In this document: one piece after another, positions 16,594-27,000 of the stretch
Layout: every line of letters starts with the position of its first letter
Numbering within the stretch: position 1 is the first letter of the stretch
Assembly: GCA_041687675.1 (NCBI GenBank)
Contig: JAWLBM010000003.1
Span: forward strand, 124,001-188,000
Origin: JAWLBM01 sp041687675
GTDB taxonomy: Bacteria; Pseudomonadota; Alphaproteobacteria; Rhizobiales; Pleomorphomonadaceae
Reading direction: 5' to 3'
DNA length: 64,000 nucleotides
Made by a program: the position numbers and the translations under genes
The notes under the pieces: model-generated
Databases searched by the model: none
What the model was told of the DNA's origin: nothing
What the model saw: only the letters and a program-made list of their open reading frames with translations

Positions 16594-19409
16594 GGCCTCG
16601 TCCCCTCCTCGATTGCGGTCGCCGCCGGGTCGGCCGCGGCGGCGAAGTCGGCGGCTCTTCCGGGATCCACCTCCACGAGAAACCCGACCTCGTAGGCGGC
16701 GGCAAGGGTCCGCATCGCCTCGCGGTCGCCGGCCTCGGCCGCCCGTCTCATCCAGGCGAGCCCGCGCTCGGGATCGCGCTCCCCGTCGGCGCCGTAGAGC
16801 ATGATGTCGGCGAGGGCGCGCATGGCGGGCACCCGGCCGGCCTCGGCCGCCTGCTCCAGCCAGCCGGTGGCCCGGCCGACGCCCTCGGGGCCGAACACCC
16901 CGTCGCGGGCGCGGGAGGCGATCCTCAGCACGTCGCCGCTCATCGAGCCGAGGTCGGCGCCGATGCGGTCCATGACCCGGGCGATCTCGTCCGCCGCCGG
17001 GGCGAGCCGGCCGGCCGCGCCGAGGCGGAGCAGCACGACGTCGGCGTCATGGTCGCCGGCGTCGCCGCGACCGATCAGCAGATCGAGAGCGGCATCGGCG
17101 TCCGGCCGTCCGAAGTCGCCCGAGGCGAGCCCCTCGGCAAGCCGGCGCAACGCCTTCGGCTCGCCGGCCTCCACCGAAAGCTCGATGAGGCGCCGCGCCT
17201 CGGCCGGGCGGTGGCCGGCCTGGAGCATCACCTCGGCGATCACGAACAGCGTCGAGCCGTCCTCTCCGCCGACCGTCCGGGCGGCGAGGTCGGCGTAGCC
17301 GATCGCCTTGTCGCGCCCGGCCGGGCCGAGGCGGCCCCAGGCGACGGCGAGGCGGGCGAAGTCGTCGGCGTCGCAGGCGAGCCCCTCGGCCTCCACGGCG
17401 TCGAGCTCGGCGATCCGCCCGGCGGTCGGAAGACTAGCGGATCCGGCGAGGCGGGCGGCGAAGTCCCCCTCGGCGGCGGCCGCCGCGATCCACTGCGGCC
17501 CGGTCCGTCCGCCGGCGCTCCGGTCCGGTCCGAGCACCTCGCCGAGCTTGCGCATTGCCGGCACCCAGCCGGCGGTGGCCGGGCCCGCGAGGATCCGCGC
17601 CAGCTCGTCGGGGCCGGCGAGGTCGGCGGCGTCGAGCGCGCGCGCGAGCTCGTACCCGGCCTCCGCCGAGCCTGCCGCGATCGCCTCCTCCAGAAGCCGC
17701 TCGGCCGCGGCGAGGGCGTCGGCGCCGCCGTCGGCAAGGCGCGCCCCGGCGAGCGCCACGGCGAAGGACCCAGGCGCGTCCTCCATGCGACGACCGTAGT
17801 CGGCCCAGCGGGCGGCGACGTCCGGATCGGCGGCCGCGGGCCCGCGGCCCGTCTCGTAGGCGACCACCATGTCGGCGATCGCGTCGAGATTGCCGCGCTT
17901 TGCCGCCTGCCGCAGCAGAAGGAAGCCGTCGCGGCGGGTCCGCGGGTCGGAGGACGCCAGCATGGGACCGGATGCATCGCGCATGCTCGCCGAACTGCCA
18001 AGGAAGGCGGCGCGCTCCGTCCACAGGGCGGCGTCGTCCAGCGACCTGCCGATCCCGAAGCCACAGCGATAAATGGCGGCGAGCCGCCCGGCGGAGGCGG
18101 CGTCGCCGCCCGAGGCGGCCAGGCGGTAGAGGCGCATCGCCCGGGGAAGATCCCGCTCGACCCCCGGCGCGCCCTGGTCGAGGAGACGGGCGGCGAGCCT
18201 CGCCGCCTCGTCCGACCCGGCCTCGGCAGCGCGCAGGAACAGGTCCAGCGCGGCGGCGCCGTCGGGCTCGGTGCCGAAGCCGTCACGGACGGCGCGCCCG
18301 AGCTCGAGGAAGATGCCGGCGTCCGCCGTCGGCGCGGCGGCGGCCTCGCGCAGGGCCAGGTAGGCCCGCCCGGGGGCGGGCGGGTCGCCGAAGTCGCCGC
18401 GCCAGAGCCGGGCGAGCGATCGCCAGGCCTCGGTACGGCCGGCGGCGGCGGCGCGGGCGAGGTGGTCCTCAGCCTTGGCCGGGTCCCTTGCGACCCCCTC
18501 GCCGGCGAGATAGGCCTCCCCGACCCGCAGCAGCGCCGACGGCCGGCCCGATCTTGCGGCGATCTCGAGATAGTGGACGGACCTCGCCTCGTCCGGTTCG
18601 ACGCCCCGCCCGAACCGGTAGGCGTTGGCGAGCCTGAGGGCCGCGTTCGGGTCGCCGAGATCGGCGGCCCGCCGCATCCAGGCGAAGGCGAGGTCCGGCC
18701 GCGGATCGGCGAGAGCCCCGTCTCCGTAGAGGTCGGCGAGGAGGCCCGCGGCGCGGCAGTCGCCTGCGGCTACGGCGGCGACCGCGAGGGTGAAGGCGTT
18801 GACGACGGCAAGGTCGACCTCGGCCGGACCGGCGGTCCCGCGCCGGACGAGAAGGCGCGCGAGCTGAGCCGCCGCCCGGGCGTCGCCCCCCGCCGTCGCC
18901 CCCCGCCAGGCGGCGATGGCGCCGTCCGGGTCCTCGCCGGCCAGCATGTCCCCGAGCATCCGGGCGGCCGCCCGCGAGCCGGCCGCCATCGCTGCCTCGA
19001 GACGGCGGCGGGCCTCGGTTCGGCCCTCCGCGCCTGCCTCGGCGAGGAGGAGCCGGGCGTCGGCCACTGCGAGGTCGACATCGCCGACACCGCGCGCCCG
19101 GAGGTGGTCGAGAATCCGCCGGGCCGTCGCGCCGTCGCGGGGGACGCGCGCGCTGCCGACCGCGTATTCGCCGGCAATGGCGACGAGGTCGCGGTCGGAG
19201 CGCCCCGTTGCGCCGCCCTGCCAGAGGGTCCAGTCGATGCCGAGGTCGGGCGACGAACTGCGGCAGGTCGGCAGGGGACCGCCCGGCGGGGCGAGCGCCG
19301 GCGCGGTCCGCGCCTCGGCGGCGGCGGCGCCAAGGACAAGGAGCGCGGCGACGAGCGCGATTCTGGCGCGGCGGGCCGGGGATCGGACGGGAGCGGCGGG
19401 TCGGTGCAT
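16590..19409 (-). CDS. Large Sel1-repeat protein of the alginate operon (AlgK-like scaffold)
   Basis: A 939-residue exported protein with an N-terminal signal (ARIALVAALLVLGAAAAEA) and no lipobox Cys. The rest is a long alpha-alpha superhelix of Sel1-like repeats, for example LRLANAYRFGRGVEPDEA and LRVGEAYLAGEGVARDPA, each ending in A-x-x-G. In known systems AlgK (about 475 residues, lipoprotein) is the Sel1/TPR scaffold that links AlgE, AlgX and the inner-membrane synthase. This protein is twice that length and is placed between algF and algL. It probably scaffolds the periplasmic machinery (inference). The stop overlaps algL by 4 nt and the start is 20 nt after algF. Confidence 0.75.
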   Translation of the reverse strand: MHRPAAPVRSPARRARIALVAALLVLGAAAAEARTAPALAPPGGPLPTCRSSSPDLGIDWTLWQGGATGRSDRDLVAIAGEYAVGSARVPRDGATARRILDHLRARGVGDVDLAVADARLLLAEAGAEGRTEARRRLEAAMAAGSRAAARMLGDMLAGEDPDGAIAAWRGATAGGDARAAAQLARLLVRRGTAGPAEVDLAVVNAFTLAVAAVAAGDCRAAGLLADLYGDGALADPRPDLAFAWMRRAADLGDPNAALRLANAYRFGRGVEPDEARSVHYLEIAARSGRPSALLRVGEAYLAGEGVARDPAKAEDHLARAAAAGRTEAWRSLARLWRGDFGDPPAPGRAYLALREAAAAPTADAGIFLELGRAVRDGFGTEPDGAAALDLFLRAAEAGSDEAARLAARLLDQGAPGVERDLPRAMRLYRLAASGGDAASAGRLAAIYRCGFGIGRSLDDAALWTERAAFLGSSASMRDASGPMLASSDPRTRRDGFLLLRQAAKRGNLDAIADMVVAYETGRGPAAADPDVAARWADYGRRMEDAPGSFAVALAGARLADGGADALAAAERLLEEAIAAGSAEAGYELARALDAADLAGPDELARILAGPATAGWVPAMRKLGEVLGPDRSAGGRTGPQWIAAAAAEGDFAARLAGSASLPTAGRIAELDAVEAEGLACDADDFARLAVAWGRLGPAGRDKAIGYADLAARTVGGEDGSTLFVIAEVMLQAGHRPAEARRLIELSVEAGEPKALRRLAEGLASGDFGRPDADAALDLLIGRGDAGDHDADVVLLRLGAAGRLAPAADEIARVMDRIGADLGSMSGDVLRIASRARDGVFGPEGVGRATGWLEQAAEAGRVPAMRALADIMLYGADGERDPERGLAWMRRAAEAGDREAMRTLAAAYEVGFLVEVDPGRAADFAAAADPAATAIEEGTRP

Positions 19410-19429
19410 GTCGGGCGTCCAGTTCCGGG

Positions 19430-20074
19430 TCAGCGCTCCACCGTGTTGTCGACCACCACGGCGGTGAGGCCATCGCTTTCGGCCATCACGATCACCGACT
19501 TGGCGGTGCGGCGCTCGAGCCGGACGGACCCGACGTCGGCCAGCGTCTCGCCCCCGGCCTCGACGGCGAGATCGACCTCCACCGCGCCGACCGGCCTGAA
19601 GGCCATCTCGCCCGGGCCGACGTTCTCGAAGATGGCGACCTTCTGCTTCGGCGCGGTCAGCGCCAGCCCCGGCCGGGCGCTGAGGTTGTAGAAGTGGAGC
19701 CCGGCCTTGGCGGGATTGGTGAGCACGTCGTCGCGGATCACGTCGGGGCCGGTCGCGCCGGCCTCGTTGAAGACGACCGTGTAGTAGTGCCCCGCCTCGA
19801 AGCGGGCGTTGCCGCCGGCGTCGCCGAGGGCGACCGCGTGCTCGCCGGCCGGCACGACGACAAAGGACGAGACGCCGTCGCCGGAGACGTCGAGCTCGGT
19901 GCCGCCGAGGCTCCCGCTCGCCGCCGTGCGGGCCGCGTCGACGAACCGCACGAAGGCCGAGTCGGGCGGCGGCGCCGGGTCGTAGAGCGCCTCCTGCGCC
20001 AGGGCGGGAGCCGACGCGGCGAGCGCCGCGACGGCGGCGAACAGGGTGGCGGGGGAGTAGGTGGCGATCTGCAT
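19430..20074 (-). CDS. algF: Alginate O-acetylation protein AlgF
   Basis: A 214-residue periplasmic protein, matching the ~216 residues of AlgF. The signal peptide is LFAAVAALAASAPALA-QE. The body is beta-rich: FVRFVDAA near the start, FVVVPAGEHAVAL, AGHYYTVVF, LHFYNLSARPGLALTAPKQ and FENVGPGEMAFRPV. The YNLS-x-RP and 'F-x-V-x-P-G' elements are typical of AlgF. It acts with AlgI, AlgJ and AlgX to O-acetylate mannuronate residues of the polymer in the periplasm and is thought to relay acetyl or interact with AlgX. The start lies 2 nt beyond the algX stop, and the gene is followed by a large Sel1 gene. Confidence 0.85.
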   Translation of the reverse strand: MQIATYSPATLFAAVAALAASAPALAQEALYDPAPPPDSAFVRFVDAARTAASGSLGGTELDVSGDGVSSFVVVPAGEHAVALGDAGGNARFEAGHYYTVVFNEAGATGPDVIRDDVLTNPAKAGLHFYNLSARPGLALTAPKQKVAIFENVGPGEMAFRPVGAVEVDLAVEAGGETLADVGSVRLERRTAKSVIVMAESDGLTAVVVDNTVER

Positions 20075-20076
20075 GG

Positions 20077-21459
20077 TCAGGATCCTCCGGTCTGGCAGAC
20101 GTCGATGGTGAAGGCGGTCGGCGCTTCGACGGCGGCGGCCACGGTGATCCGCGCGAGCGGCGCGTCGAAGTCGTCGCTGAGTTCGAGGAAGGCGCGGTCG
20201 GTGTCGCCCATCCGGGGCGGCCGGCTGACGGCGACGTCCTCCACGTCGCCGGCCCGGGTCTCCAGCGTCAGCGTGAAGGCGCGCAGCCGCGCGTCGGAGA
20301 GGGTGAGGGCGAGCCGCGCGCCATGGCCGGACACGGCGACCGCCGGCGGGATCTCGGCGACGCCCGGGCGGCCGGGCTCCACCGTCACGACCGCGCGGTG
20401 GACCCACTCGGCCGCCGAGCAGCCGCCCGCGACCGCCGGGATGATCTGCCGAAGCGCCGCGACGCCGCCCGCGTCCAGCCGGTAGGCGACCGGGTTCTCC
20501 CAGACGAGCACCCGCGGCAGGGGGCCGTCCATCGCCGCCGCGTGCGTCCAGTCGAGCAGCGAGGTCCAGGTGCCGCCGCCCGAGATCGCGTGGTTGGCGA
20601 CGTCGAGGCCGGTCGCCTCGGAAAGAAAGCCGGCAAAGTTGAACTGCGCGATGTCGCTGTAGCTGGTGCCGGCGAGCGCCAGCGGCGCGGCCTCGTCCTC
20701 CCCCTCGCCGCCGCCGAGCAGGTCGTCGGCGGTGACCTCGGCGAGGGAGGTCTCGAAGACCGCGAGGGTCTCCGGGTCGAGCGGGTCGACGCAGAGATCC
20801 TGGAGCGCGCGCCGCATCGGCGAGACCAGCGCCGCCTCGACGGTCACGGCGGAGGCGAAGGGGCGCCGCGGCAGGTCGTCCAGCCAGCCCTCGCGGTCGA
20901 GGAAGTCGGCGACGGCGGCGGCGGCGGCCCGGGCGCCTTCCGGCCGCCAGTGGGTGTCGCGGGCGAAGTGGAAGGGCCCGCCTGTCCCGCCGGCCTCGCG
21001 CGCGGCGAGCAGGTCCACCGTCGGCACCCCCGCCGCCGAAAGGCTTTCGACCAGCGCGTGATACTCCGCGGCGGCGAGGTCGGCGTCGTAGACGACGCCG
21101 TCGTCCATTCCTTCCGGCAGGCGGTCCGCGTCCGTCATCGCCCGCGTCGGGATCGGCAGGTAGACGAGCCGGACGCCGCGGCGGGCGAGGGCCTCGGCGA
21201 GGCGGGCGACCATCCGCGTGACCTGCGGCGCCTGCAGCATGAAGTCGTTGGCGTCGTTGCCGACGCGGAAGAACCAGCCGTCGTCGCCCTGGTAGACCTC
21301 GTTGTCGAAGAAGGTGGTCGAGGGCGCCTCGTCGGCGAGGCCAGGGCAGCTGTATCGGGTTCCCTCGACCACCGGCACAGCCGGGCGCAGGCTGCGCGCC
21401 TCGGCCGGGGCGACCCAGCCGAGGGCGGCGAGGAGGAGGAGCGCGGTCCGCCGGCCCAT
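20077..21459 (-). CDS. algX: Alginate O-acetyltransferase AlgX
   Basis: A 460-residue periplasmic SGNH-type acetyltransferase with a signal peptide (LLLLAALGWVAPAEA). The catalytic pieces are D168-T-H170-W and nucleophile S266 in GTSYS; the P. aeruginosa enzyme uses D174, H176 and S269, so positions agree closely. YSCPGL (Cys38) and LCVDPL/GGCSAAEW add Cys residues expected in this family. The C-terminal ~110 residues form a beta-rich carbohydrate-binding module. AlgX transfers acetyl groups to mannuronate and docks with AlgK/AlgE. The start ATG shares one base with the algJ stop (TGATG), so the two are coupled. Confidence 0.9.
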   Translation of the reverse strand: MGRRTALLLLAALGWVAPAEARSLRPAVPVVEGTRYSCPGLADEAPSTTFFDNEVYQGDDGWFFRVGNDANDFMLQAPQVTRMVARLAEALARRGVRLVYLPIPTRAMTDADRLPEGMDDGVVYDADLAAAEYHALVESLSAAGVPTVDLLAAREAGGTGGPFHFARDTHWRPEGARAAAAAVADFLDREGWLDDLPRRPFASAVTVEAALVSPMRRALQDLCVDPLDPETLAVFETSLAEVTADDLLGGGEGEDEAAPLALAGTSYSDIAQFNFAGFLSEATGLDVANHAISGGGTWTSLLDWTHAAAMDGPLPRVLVWENPVAYRLDAGGVAALRQIIPAVAGGCSAAEWVHRAVVTVEPGRPGVAEIPPAVAVSGHGARLALTLSDARLRAFTLTLETRAGDVEDVAVSRPPRMGDTDRAFLELSDDFDAPLARITVAAAVEAPTAFTIDVCQTGGS

Positions 21460-22565
21460 CACCGGCCCCCCTCGGCGGCGGTGGCGAGCGGATCGTCGAG
21501 GTAGCGCTCCGGGATCTCCCAGACGACGAGCCGCGGCGGCGCCTCCGCCAGCAGGCCCGAGGCTATGAAGGCCTGCATCGGCTCGAACGGCCCGCGCCCC
21601 TCCTCGGCCATGTTGAGGACGTCGCGGCCGAGCGCAGCCTTCAGCTGGGCCTCGAAGCTCCAGCGCGCGTCGGCGGAGTAGCTCGTCCCGACGAGCGCCA
21701 CCGGGATCTCCGCCTCGCCGAGGAGGTCGTCCGGTCCGCCCGAGGCGACCAGCGGCGTGATCCGGTCGGGGTCGGGGCCGAGAATGCCCTCGAGCGGGCC
21801 GAGGCGGATGAACCGCATCAGGTCGCCGCGATGGATGCCGGGGGTGCCCGGCGACAGCGCGAAATCGGCCGACGGCCCGAGGTCCGCGCGCCCCGCCAGC
21901 CGCCCGGCGAGGGCCGCCGCCGCGGCGCCGGCGCCGGCCGGGGTCCAGTGGGTGTCGGTGGCGAGGAAGGCGGGCTCGCGGGCGGCCAGCGCCGCCATCG
22001 GTCCGGAGAGGTCGACGAACTCGACGCCGGCGCCCGCCAGGGCCTCGCCCGCCGCGGCGAGCCGGCCGGCGGGCTCCGGTGGCCAGGCGAGGCCGCCGAG
22101 TCGCTCGGGATGGATCCTCGCCTTGGCCGGAACAAGGGCGACGAGCAGGCCGACGCCGCGGGCGGCGAGGTCGTCGCGCACGGCCCCGATCCGCTTGACC
22201 GCGAGGGCGAGCCGTTCGCGCGATCCGCCGTCGGTCTCGAACTCCTCCACGCTGAACAGCCAGCCGTCCGAGCCGACGAGGACGCCGGGACGGCCCTCGC
22301 CGAAGAGGGTCCAGCCGACGACCCCGAAGAGGTCGATGCCGACGTCCTTGAGCAGGAAGCCGTCGTTGTAGAGCCGGGTCACCTCGGCGGTGCGGCCGCC
22401 GCGCAGCCACTCCTCCACGAAGGTGCCCGGTTCGGGCGGGGAGGCCGGACCGGCAAGGAAGGTCCAGTTGACGGGCAGCGAGGCCGCGAGCACGGCGGCC
22501 ATGCCGATCCCGGCGACGAGGCCGCGGACCGGTCGGCGGGACGGGCGTTGGAGAGCGTCGGCCAT
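21459..22565 (-). CDS. algJ: Alginate O-acetylation protein AlgJ
   Basis: A 368-residue inner-membrane-anchored SGNH protein. A membrane helix at ~14-30 (RGLVAGIGMAAVLAASLPV) anchors the periplasmic domain. The triad is intact: D204-T-H206-W and S295 in GTSYS. The segment VGSDGWLFSVEEFET (~97-111) and the C-terminal PRLVVWEIPERYL are typical of AlgJ/AlgX proteins. AlgJ takes acetyl from AlgI and passes it on within the acetylation pathway. It starts 9 nt after algI and shares a base with algX. The family is usually 375-395 residues, so the length fits. Confidence 0.88.
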   Translation of the reverse strand: MADALQRPSRRPVRGLVAGIGMAAVLAASLPVNWTFLAGPASPPEPGTFVEEWLRGGRTAEVTRLYNDGFLLKDVGIDLFGVVGWTLFGEGRPGVLVGSDGWLFSVEEFETDGGSRERLALAVKRIGAVRDDLAARGVGLLVALVPAKARIHPERLGGLAWPPEPAGRLAAAGEALAGAGVEFVDLSGPMAALAAREPAFLATDTHWTPAGAGAAAAALAGRLAGRADLGPSADFALSPGTPGIHRGDLMRFIRLGPLEGILGPDPDRITPLVASGGPDDLLGEAEIPVALVGTSYSADARWSFEAQLKAALGRDVLNMAEEGRGPFEPMQAFIASGLLAEAPPRLVVWEIPERYLDDPLATAAEGGR

Positions 22566-22574
22566 GGCGGGTCC

Positions 22575-23996
22575 TCAGAACTGGAAGTAGAGGAAGGGCG
22601 AGTAGCTGTCGGCGGACATCTTCAGCACGGCGAGGGCGAACAGGCCGACCAGGGCCGCCCGGCCGGTCGAGATCGCGGCCGCGCCGCGGCCGACCTCGAT
22701 CGCGCGGCGCAGGAGCGACCTGCCGTGCGGCTCGGCGAAGACGATCGCGATGGCGACGGCGAGGAAGGCGATCTGCATGTCGGTGATCCGCCAGGCCACC
22801 TCCGGCGACAGCGCCATTCCGTTCGCGCCCAGCATCGCGCCGTAGACGGCGAAGGCGGAGCCGACGTCGTGGGCGCGGAACATCACCCAGCCGACCATGA
22901 CGAGCAGCATGGTCAGCGGCCAGGCGATCGGCGCCGGCCAGGGGCTCCGCCCTCCCTTGGCGCCGAGCGCCCGCTCGATCGCGAGCAGCGCGCCGTGGAA
23001 GGCGCCCCAGATCACGAAGGTCATCGCGGCGCCGTGCCAGAGTCCGCCGAGGAGCATGGTGAGGAAGAGGTTCACATAGGTGCGGGCGGTGCCCTTCCGG
23101 TTGCCGCCGAGGGTCACGTAGAGGTAGTCCCGCAGCCACTGCGACAGGGAGATGTGCCAGCGCCGCCAGAACTCGGTGATCGACCGGCTGACGTAGGGGG
23201 CGTCGAAGTTCCGCACGAGCCGGAAGCCGATCATCAGCCCGAGCCCGATCGCCATCTCGGAGTAGCCGCAGAAGTCGAAGTAGAGCTGGATCGAATAGGC
23301 GGTCGCGCCGAGCCAGGCCTCGGCGAAGGTCGGGTTCTCCACCGCGAAGAGGGTGTCGGCGAGCGGGGCGACGCTGTCGGCGACGAGCACCTTCTTGGCG
23401 AATCCGATCATGAACCACACGCACCCCTCGTTGAACTTGGCGAGGGTGTGGGTGCGCGAGACGATCTGCGCCGAAAGGTCCTTGTAGCGCATCACCGGCC
23501 CGGCGATGAGGTGCGGAAACAGCGCCAGGAAGGCCGCGAAGTCGGTGAAGTTGCGCGCCGGCGGCGCATCCTTGCGGTAGATGTCCATCATGTAGCTGAT
23601 GGACTCGAAGACGAAGAAGGAGATCCCGATCGGCAGCACGATCTGCAGCGTGAAGATCGCGCTCGGCGAGGTGACGCCGAGGGCGTCGACGAGGCTGCCG
23701 GTGAAGAAGTTCCAGTACTTGAAGTAGAACAGCACCATCAGGCTGCCGACGCAGCCGACGATGCACTCGAGCTTCGCGGCCTCCCGGCTGGCGGCCGCGG
23801 CGATGCGATGCCCGAAGACGTAGGTCCACACCGTCACGAGCGCGTAGAGGGCCAGGAAGTCGACCCGCCACCAGCCGTAGAAGGTCCAGGACCCGACCAC
23901 GATCACCAGCGAGCGTGCCCGCGCGGGCACCGCGTAGTAGACCGCGAGGAACAGCGGCAGGAACAGGAACAGGAAGATGTTGGAGGAGAAGATCAT
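22575..23996 (-). CDS. algI: MBOAT O-acyltransferase AlgI
   Basis: A 473-residue multipass membrane protein. MBOAT motifs are visible: LYFDFCGYSEMAIGLG (~238-253), FWRRWHISLSQWLRDYLY (276-293) and the catalytic His in LLGGLWHGAAMTFVIWG (H321; H322 in P. aeruginosa). PHLIAGPVMRYKDL (161-174) is also typical. AlgI moves acetyl groups across the inner membrane for alginate O-acetylation. It is shorter than P. aeruginosa AlgI (520 residues), mostly at the C-terminus. The start at 23996 is the first Met before the standard MIFSSNIFLFLFLPL opening. It follows the large Sel1 gene by 38 nt and is 9 nt from algJ. Confidence 0.92.
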   Translation of the reverse strand: MIFSSNIFLFLFLPLFLAVYYAVPARARSLVIVVGSWTFYGWWRVDFLALYALVTVWTYVFGHRIAAAASREAAKLECIVGCVGSLMVLFYFKYWNFFTGSLVDALGVTSPSAIFTLQIVLPIGISFFVFESISYMMDIYRKDAPPARNFTDFAAFLALFPHLIAGPVMRYKDLSAQIVSRTHTLAKFNEGCVWFMIGFAKKVLVADSVAPLADTLFAVENPTFAEAWLGATAYSIQLYFDFCGYSEMAIGLGLMIGFRLVRNFDAPYVSRSITEFWRRWHISLSQWLRDYLYVTLGGNRKGTARTYVNLFLTMLLGGLWHGAAMTFVIWGAFHGALLAIERALGAKGGRSPWPAPIAWPLTMLLVMVGWVMFRAHDVGSAFAVYGAMLGANGMALSPEVAWRITDMQIAFLAVAIAIVFAEPHGRSLLRRAIEVGRGAAAISTGRAALVGLFALAVLKMSADSYSPFLYFQF

Positions 23997-24034
23997 GGCG
24001 TTCGCTCGTGTCCTTCTTCGTGTTCCTCGCCGGG

Positions 24035-27000
24035 TCAGCCTGCAGCGCCGCCGCGGCCGGAGCCGGTCGTCCGGCCGAGCGCCTCGAGTTGCCTCACCGC
24101 GCCCTTGTGGCCGGCGTCGGCCGCCCGGCGCAGCCAGGCCACGGCCTCCTCGCGTCGGTCGGCGAAGCGGGGGTCGTCGCGGATGATCACGGCGAGGCGG
24201 AACATGGCGGCGGCGCTGCCGTTCTCGGCGGCGCGGGCGAGCCAGCCGAGGGCCTTCTCCCGGGAGGCCCGGTCCTCCGACAGGGAGTGGTAGCTGTAGA
24301 GGTCGTACATCGCGCCGACGCTGCCGCCCGCCGCCGCCCTCTCCAGCCAGGCCTCGCCCTGGGCTTCGTCCCGGACGGTGCCGTAGCCGGCGACGAGGGC
24401 CTTTCCGACCTCCTGCATGCCCTCCACCGAGCCGAGTTCGGCGGCGCGGTGGAACCACACGAAGGACTGCTCGGCGTCGATCGAGGTGCCGGCGCCCGAG
24501 GCGTACATCCTGGCAAGATCGAGCATGGCGTCGCGCGAGCCGGAGGCGGCCGCGAGCCGGTACCAGTGGTAGGCCTCGGCCGGGTTGCGGGCGACGCCGC
24601 TGCCGTTGAGATAGGCGCTGGCGACGCGGATCCCGGCCGTGACGCTTCCCGCCTCCGCCGCCCGCAGGAAGAGCCCGAAGGCCTTCTCCGGCTCGACCGG
24701 GCCGCCGATGCCGGCGGCGCAGGCGGCGCCGAGGCGGTTCAGCGCCTTGACGCTCCCCGGCGCGGCGGCGACCGCCCGCTCGAGCAGCCGCCGGCCGAGC
24801 GCGGGATCAGCGAGCGCCGGGTCGTCGCCCTCCAGCATGGCCTCGCCGAGGATCACCGCCGGCTCCACCGTGCCCTCCGCCAGCGCGAGCTCCGCCCAGC
24901 GCAGCGCCTCGGACCTGCTCCTGACACCGGCCTCGCCGGAGATGTGGACCTCGACCAGCCGCCGCTTGGCGGCACTGTCGCCGCGCTCGGCCAGGCGGAC
25001 CAGGATGTCGAGCCCGGCCGCGCGCGTCTCCCCGTCGGGAAAGGCGAGGGCGGCGCGGGCGATGTCGAAGGCGAGCCGGACGTCCTTGTCCGCGGCGCGG
25101 CGGGCCTCCTCGAGCAGCGCGGGGGCGCGGCCGAGGACGCCGGTCACGCCGGGCCCGGCGACGAGAGAGCGGGCGAGCTCGACCATGGCCGCCGGGCTCC
25201 CGGCCGCCACGCCCTCCTCGAGCAGCGCGGCGGCGGCGGCCCGGTCGCCGCGGGCGGCCGCGAGGCGGGCGAGGCCGATCAGGCCGTCGGTGACGCCCGC
25301 GTCCCGGGCGCGCCCGTAGAGCGCCTCCGCCTCCGCCAGGTCGGCCGGATCGCCGGTCGCGGCGAGATGGTCGGCCAGCTGGGCCAGGGCCGGCGCATAG
25401 CCATTGCCGGCCGCCTGCCTCAGCAGGCGCTCGCCCTCGCGCGGCTCGGCGGCGAACTCGCCCCGCCCCGACAGCAGGATCCGGCCGATCGCCGCGGTCG
25501 CGGCGGCGCGGCCGACGTCGGCCGCGGCGCGGTAGAGGTCCAGCGCCTCGCGGACGTCGGCGGCGCTCTCGGCTGTCTCGAGGACGAGGCTTGCGAGGCG
25601 CTCGTAGGCGGCGGGCTCGTCGGCGAGCGCGATCGCACGGCGGTAGTGGTCCTCGGCGAGGGCGGCGGAGCGTTCCACGCCGTCGCCGTCGCGGTGGAGG
25701 TCGGCGAGCACGAGCAGGCTGCGGCCGTCGCCGGCCTCGGCGGCCCGGCGCAGCAGTTCCAGCACCTCGGCCTGCGCTTCGGGCGCGACCTCGATCCTGC
25801 GCTCCGAGATCAGCTCCATCGCGTGCACCGCCCCCATCGGCTCGCCGGCGGCGGCCGCGGCCAGGAAGAGCTTCATGGCAAGCCGGGGACCCTCGCCGTC
25901 CGGCGCCGCGTCGCGGACCTGGCGGCCATAGGAGAGGAGGGCGGGCGGCTCCGCGCTCCCGCCCGCGACGACCTCGTCGACGGCCGCCTCGGCGGCCGCG
26001 GCGCCGCCCACGAACGGCGGCCGTCCGGCGAGCGAGAGGCGGGCCTCGATGATCGCCGCGTCGGTGTTGCCGGTCTCGCGCAGGAGGCGGAGGGCGAAGG
26101 CCGCGTCCTCGCCGCCGAAGGGCAGCGAGGAGCGGTTGAGGAAGGCGCGGGCGAGCGCGAGGGCCGCCTCGCGGCTGCCGGCCGCGAGCGCGCTCGCCAG
26201 GCCCTCGACGACCTCGGGCCCGGGCGCCTCGCTGGAGGTGACGTAGATCGACACCGCCGGGCCGTAGCCGGTCGCCAGCGCCGCCCGGTAGTAACGTGCG
26301 GCCGCCTCCGGGTCGGCGACGACGCCGAAACCGGTGCGGTAGGCCTCGGCGAGGGCGAAGGCGGCGGCGCCGCTCTTGTCGGCGCGAAGCTTCATCAGCA
26401 GCATCGCCTGGGTGCGGTAGGTCGTCGCCACGGCGGGATCGCGGGCGAGCCTGGCGAAACCCTCGGCGGCGCCGGGCTCCTTCTTGGCGAGCGCGCTCTC
26501 GTAGAGGCGCCTCGCCTCCGCCTCGGCCGCGGGATCGCCGTAGCGCGCCGCGAGGATCGCATCGGCAAGGCGCACCGCGGAGCCGCCGTCGCCGGCAGCG
26601 GCGCTGCGCCGGAGCGCCGAAAGGGCCTCCTCCCGCTCGGCGGGATCGCGGCTGTGGACCAGCATGGCGCCGATCTCTGCGTCGGCGGCCGCGCCGGCCT
26701 CGCCGCCGAGGGCCGAGATCCGACGCAGGATCGCTAGCGCCTCCTCCCGCCGCGGGACCCGGAGCGGGTTGTCCGCCGAGACCCTGAGGCCCGACTTGAG
26801 CCGCCGCGCGAGTTCGACGGCGTCGCCCGGATCCCCGGAGAGCCGCAGCCGCTCGACCGCCGCGCTCTCCTGGAGGAACGAACGGCGGGCGCTCCCGGCG
26901 ATGCGGGCCTGGAGCCCTGCCGTCGCGTCCGCGGCCGCCACCTCCGCGGCCGCCGTGCCCGCGGCCGCCACCTCCGCGGCCGGCGCGTCCTCGGCGCCTG

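Noticed and set aside
17049..19691. Long plus-strand frame opposite the Sel1 gene
   Set aside because: Shadow of codon-biased Sel1 repeats; Gly/Arg/Glu-rich without motifs or a plausible start.
23915..26737. Long plus-strand frame opposite the giant Sel1 gene
   Set aside because: Same reason: antisense of a gene with a signal peptide and repeats, itself lacking any domain.
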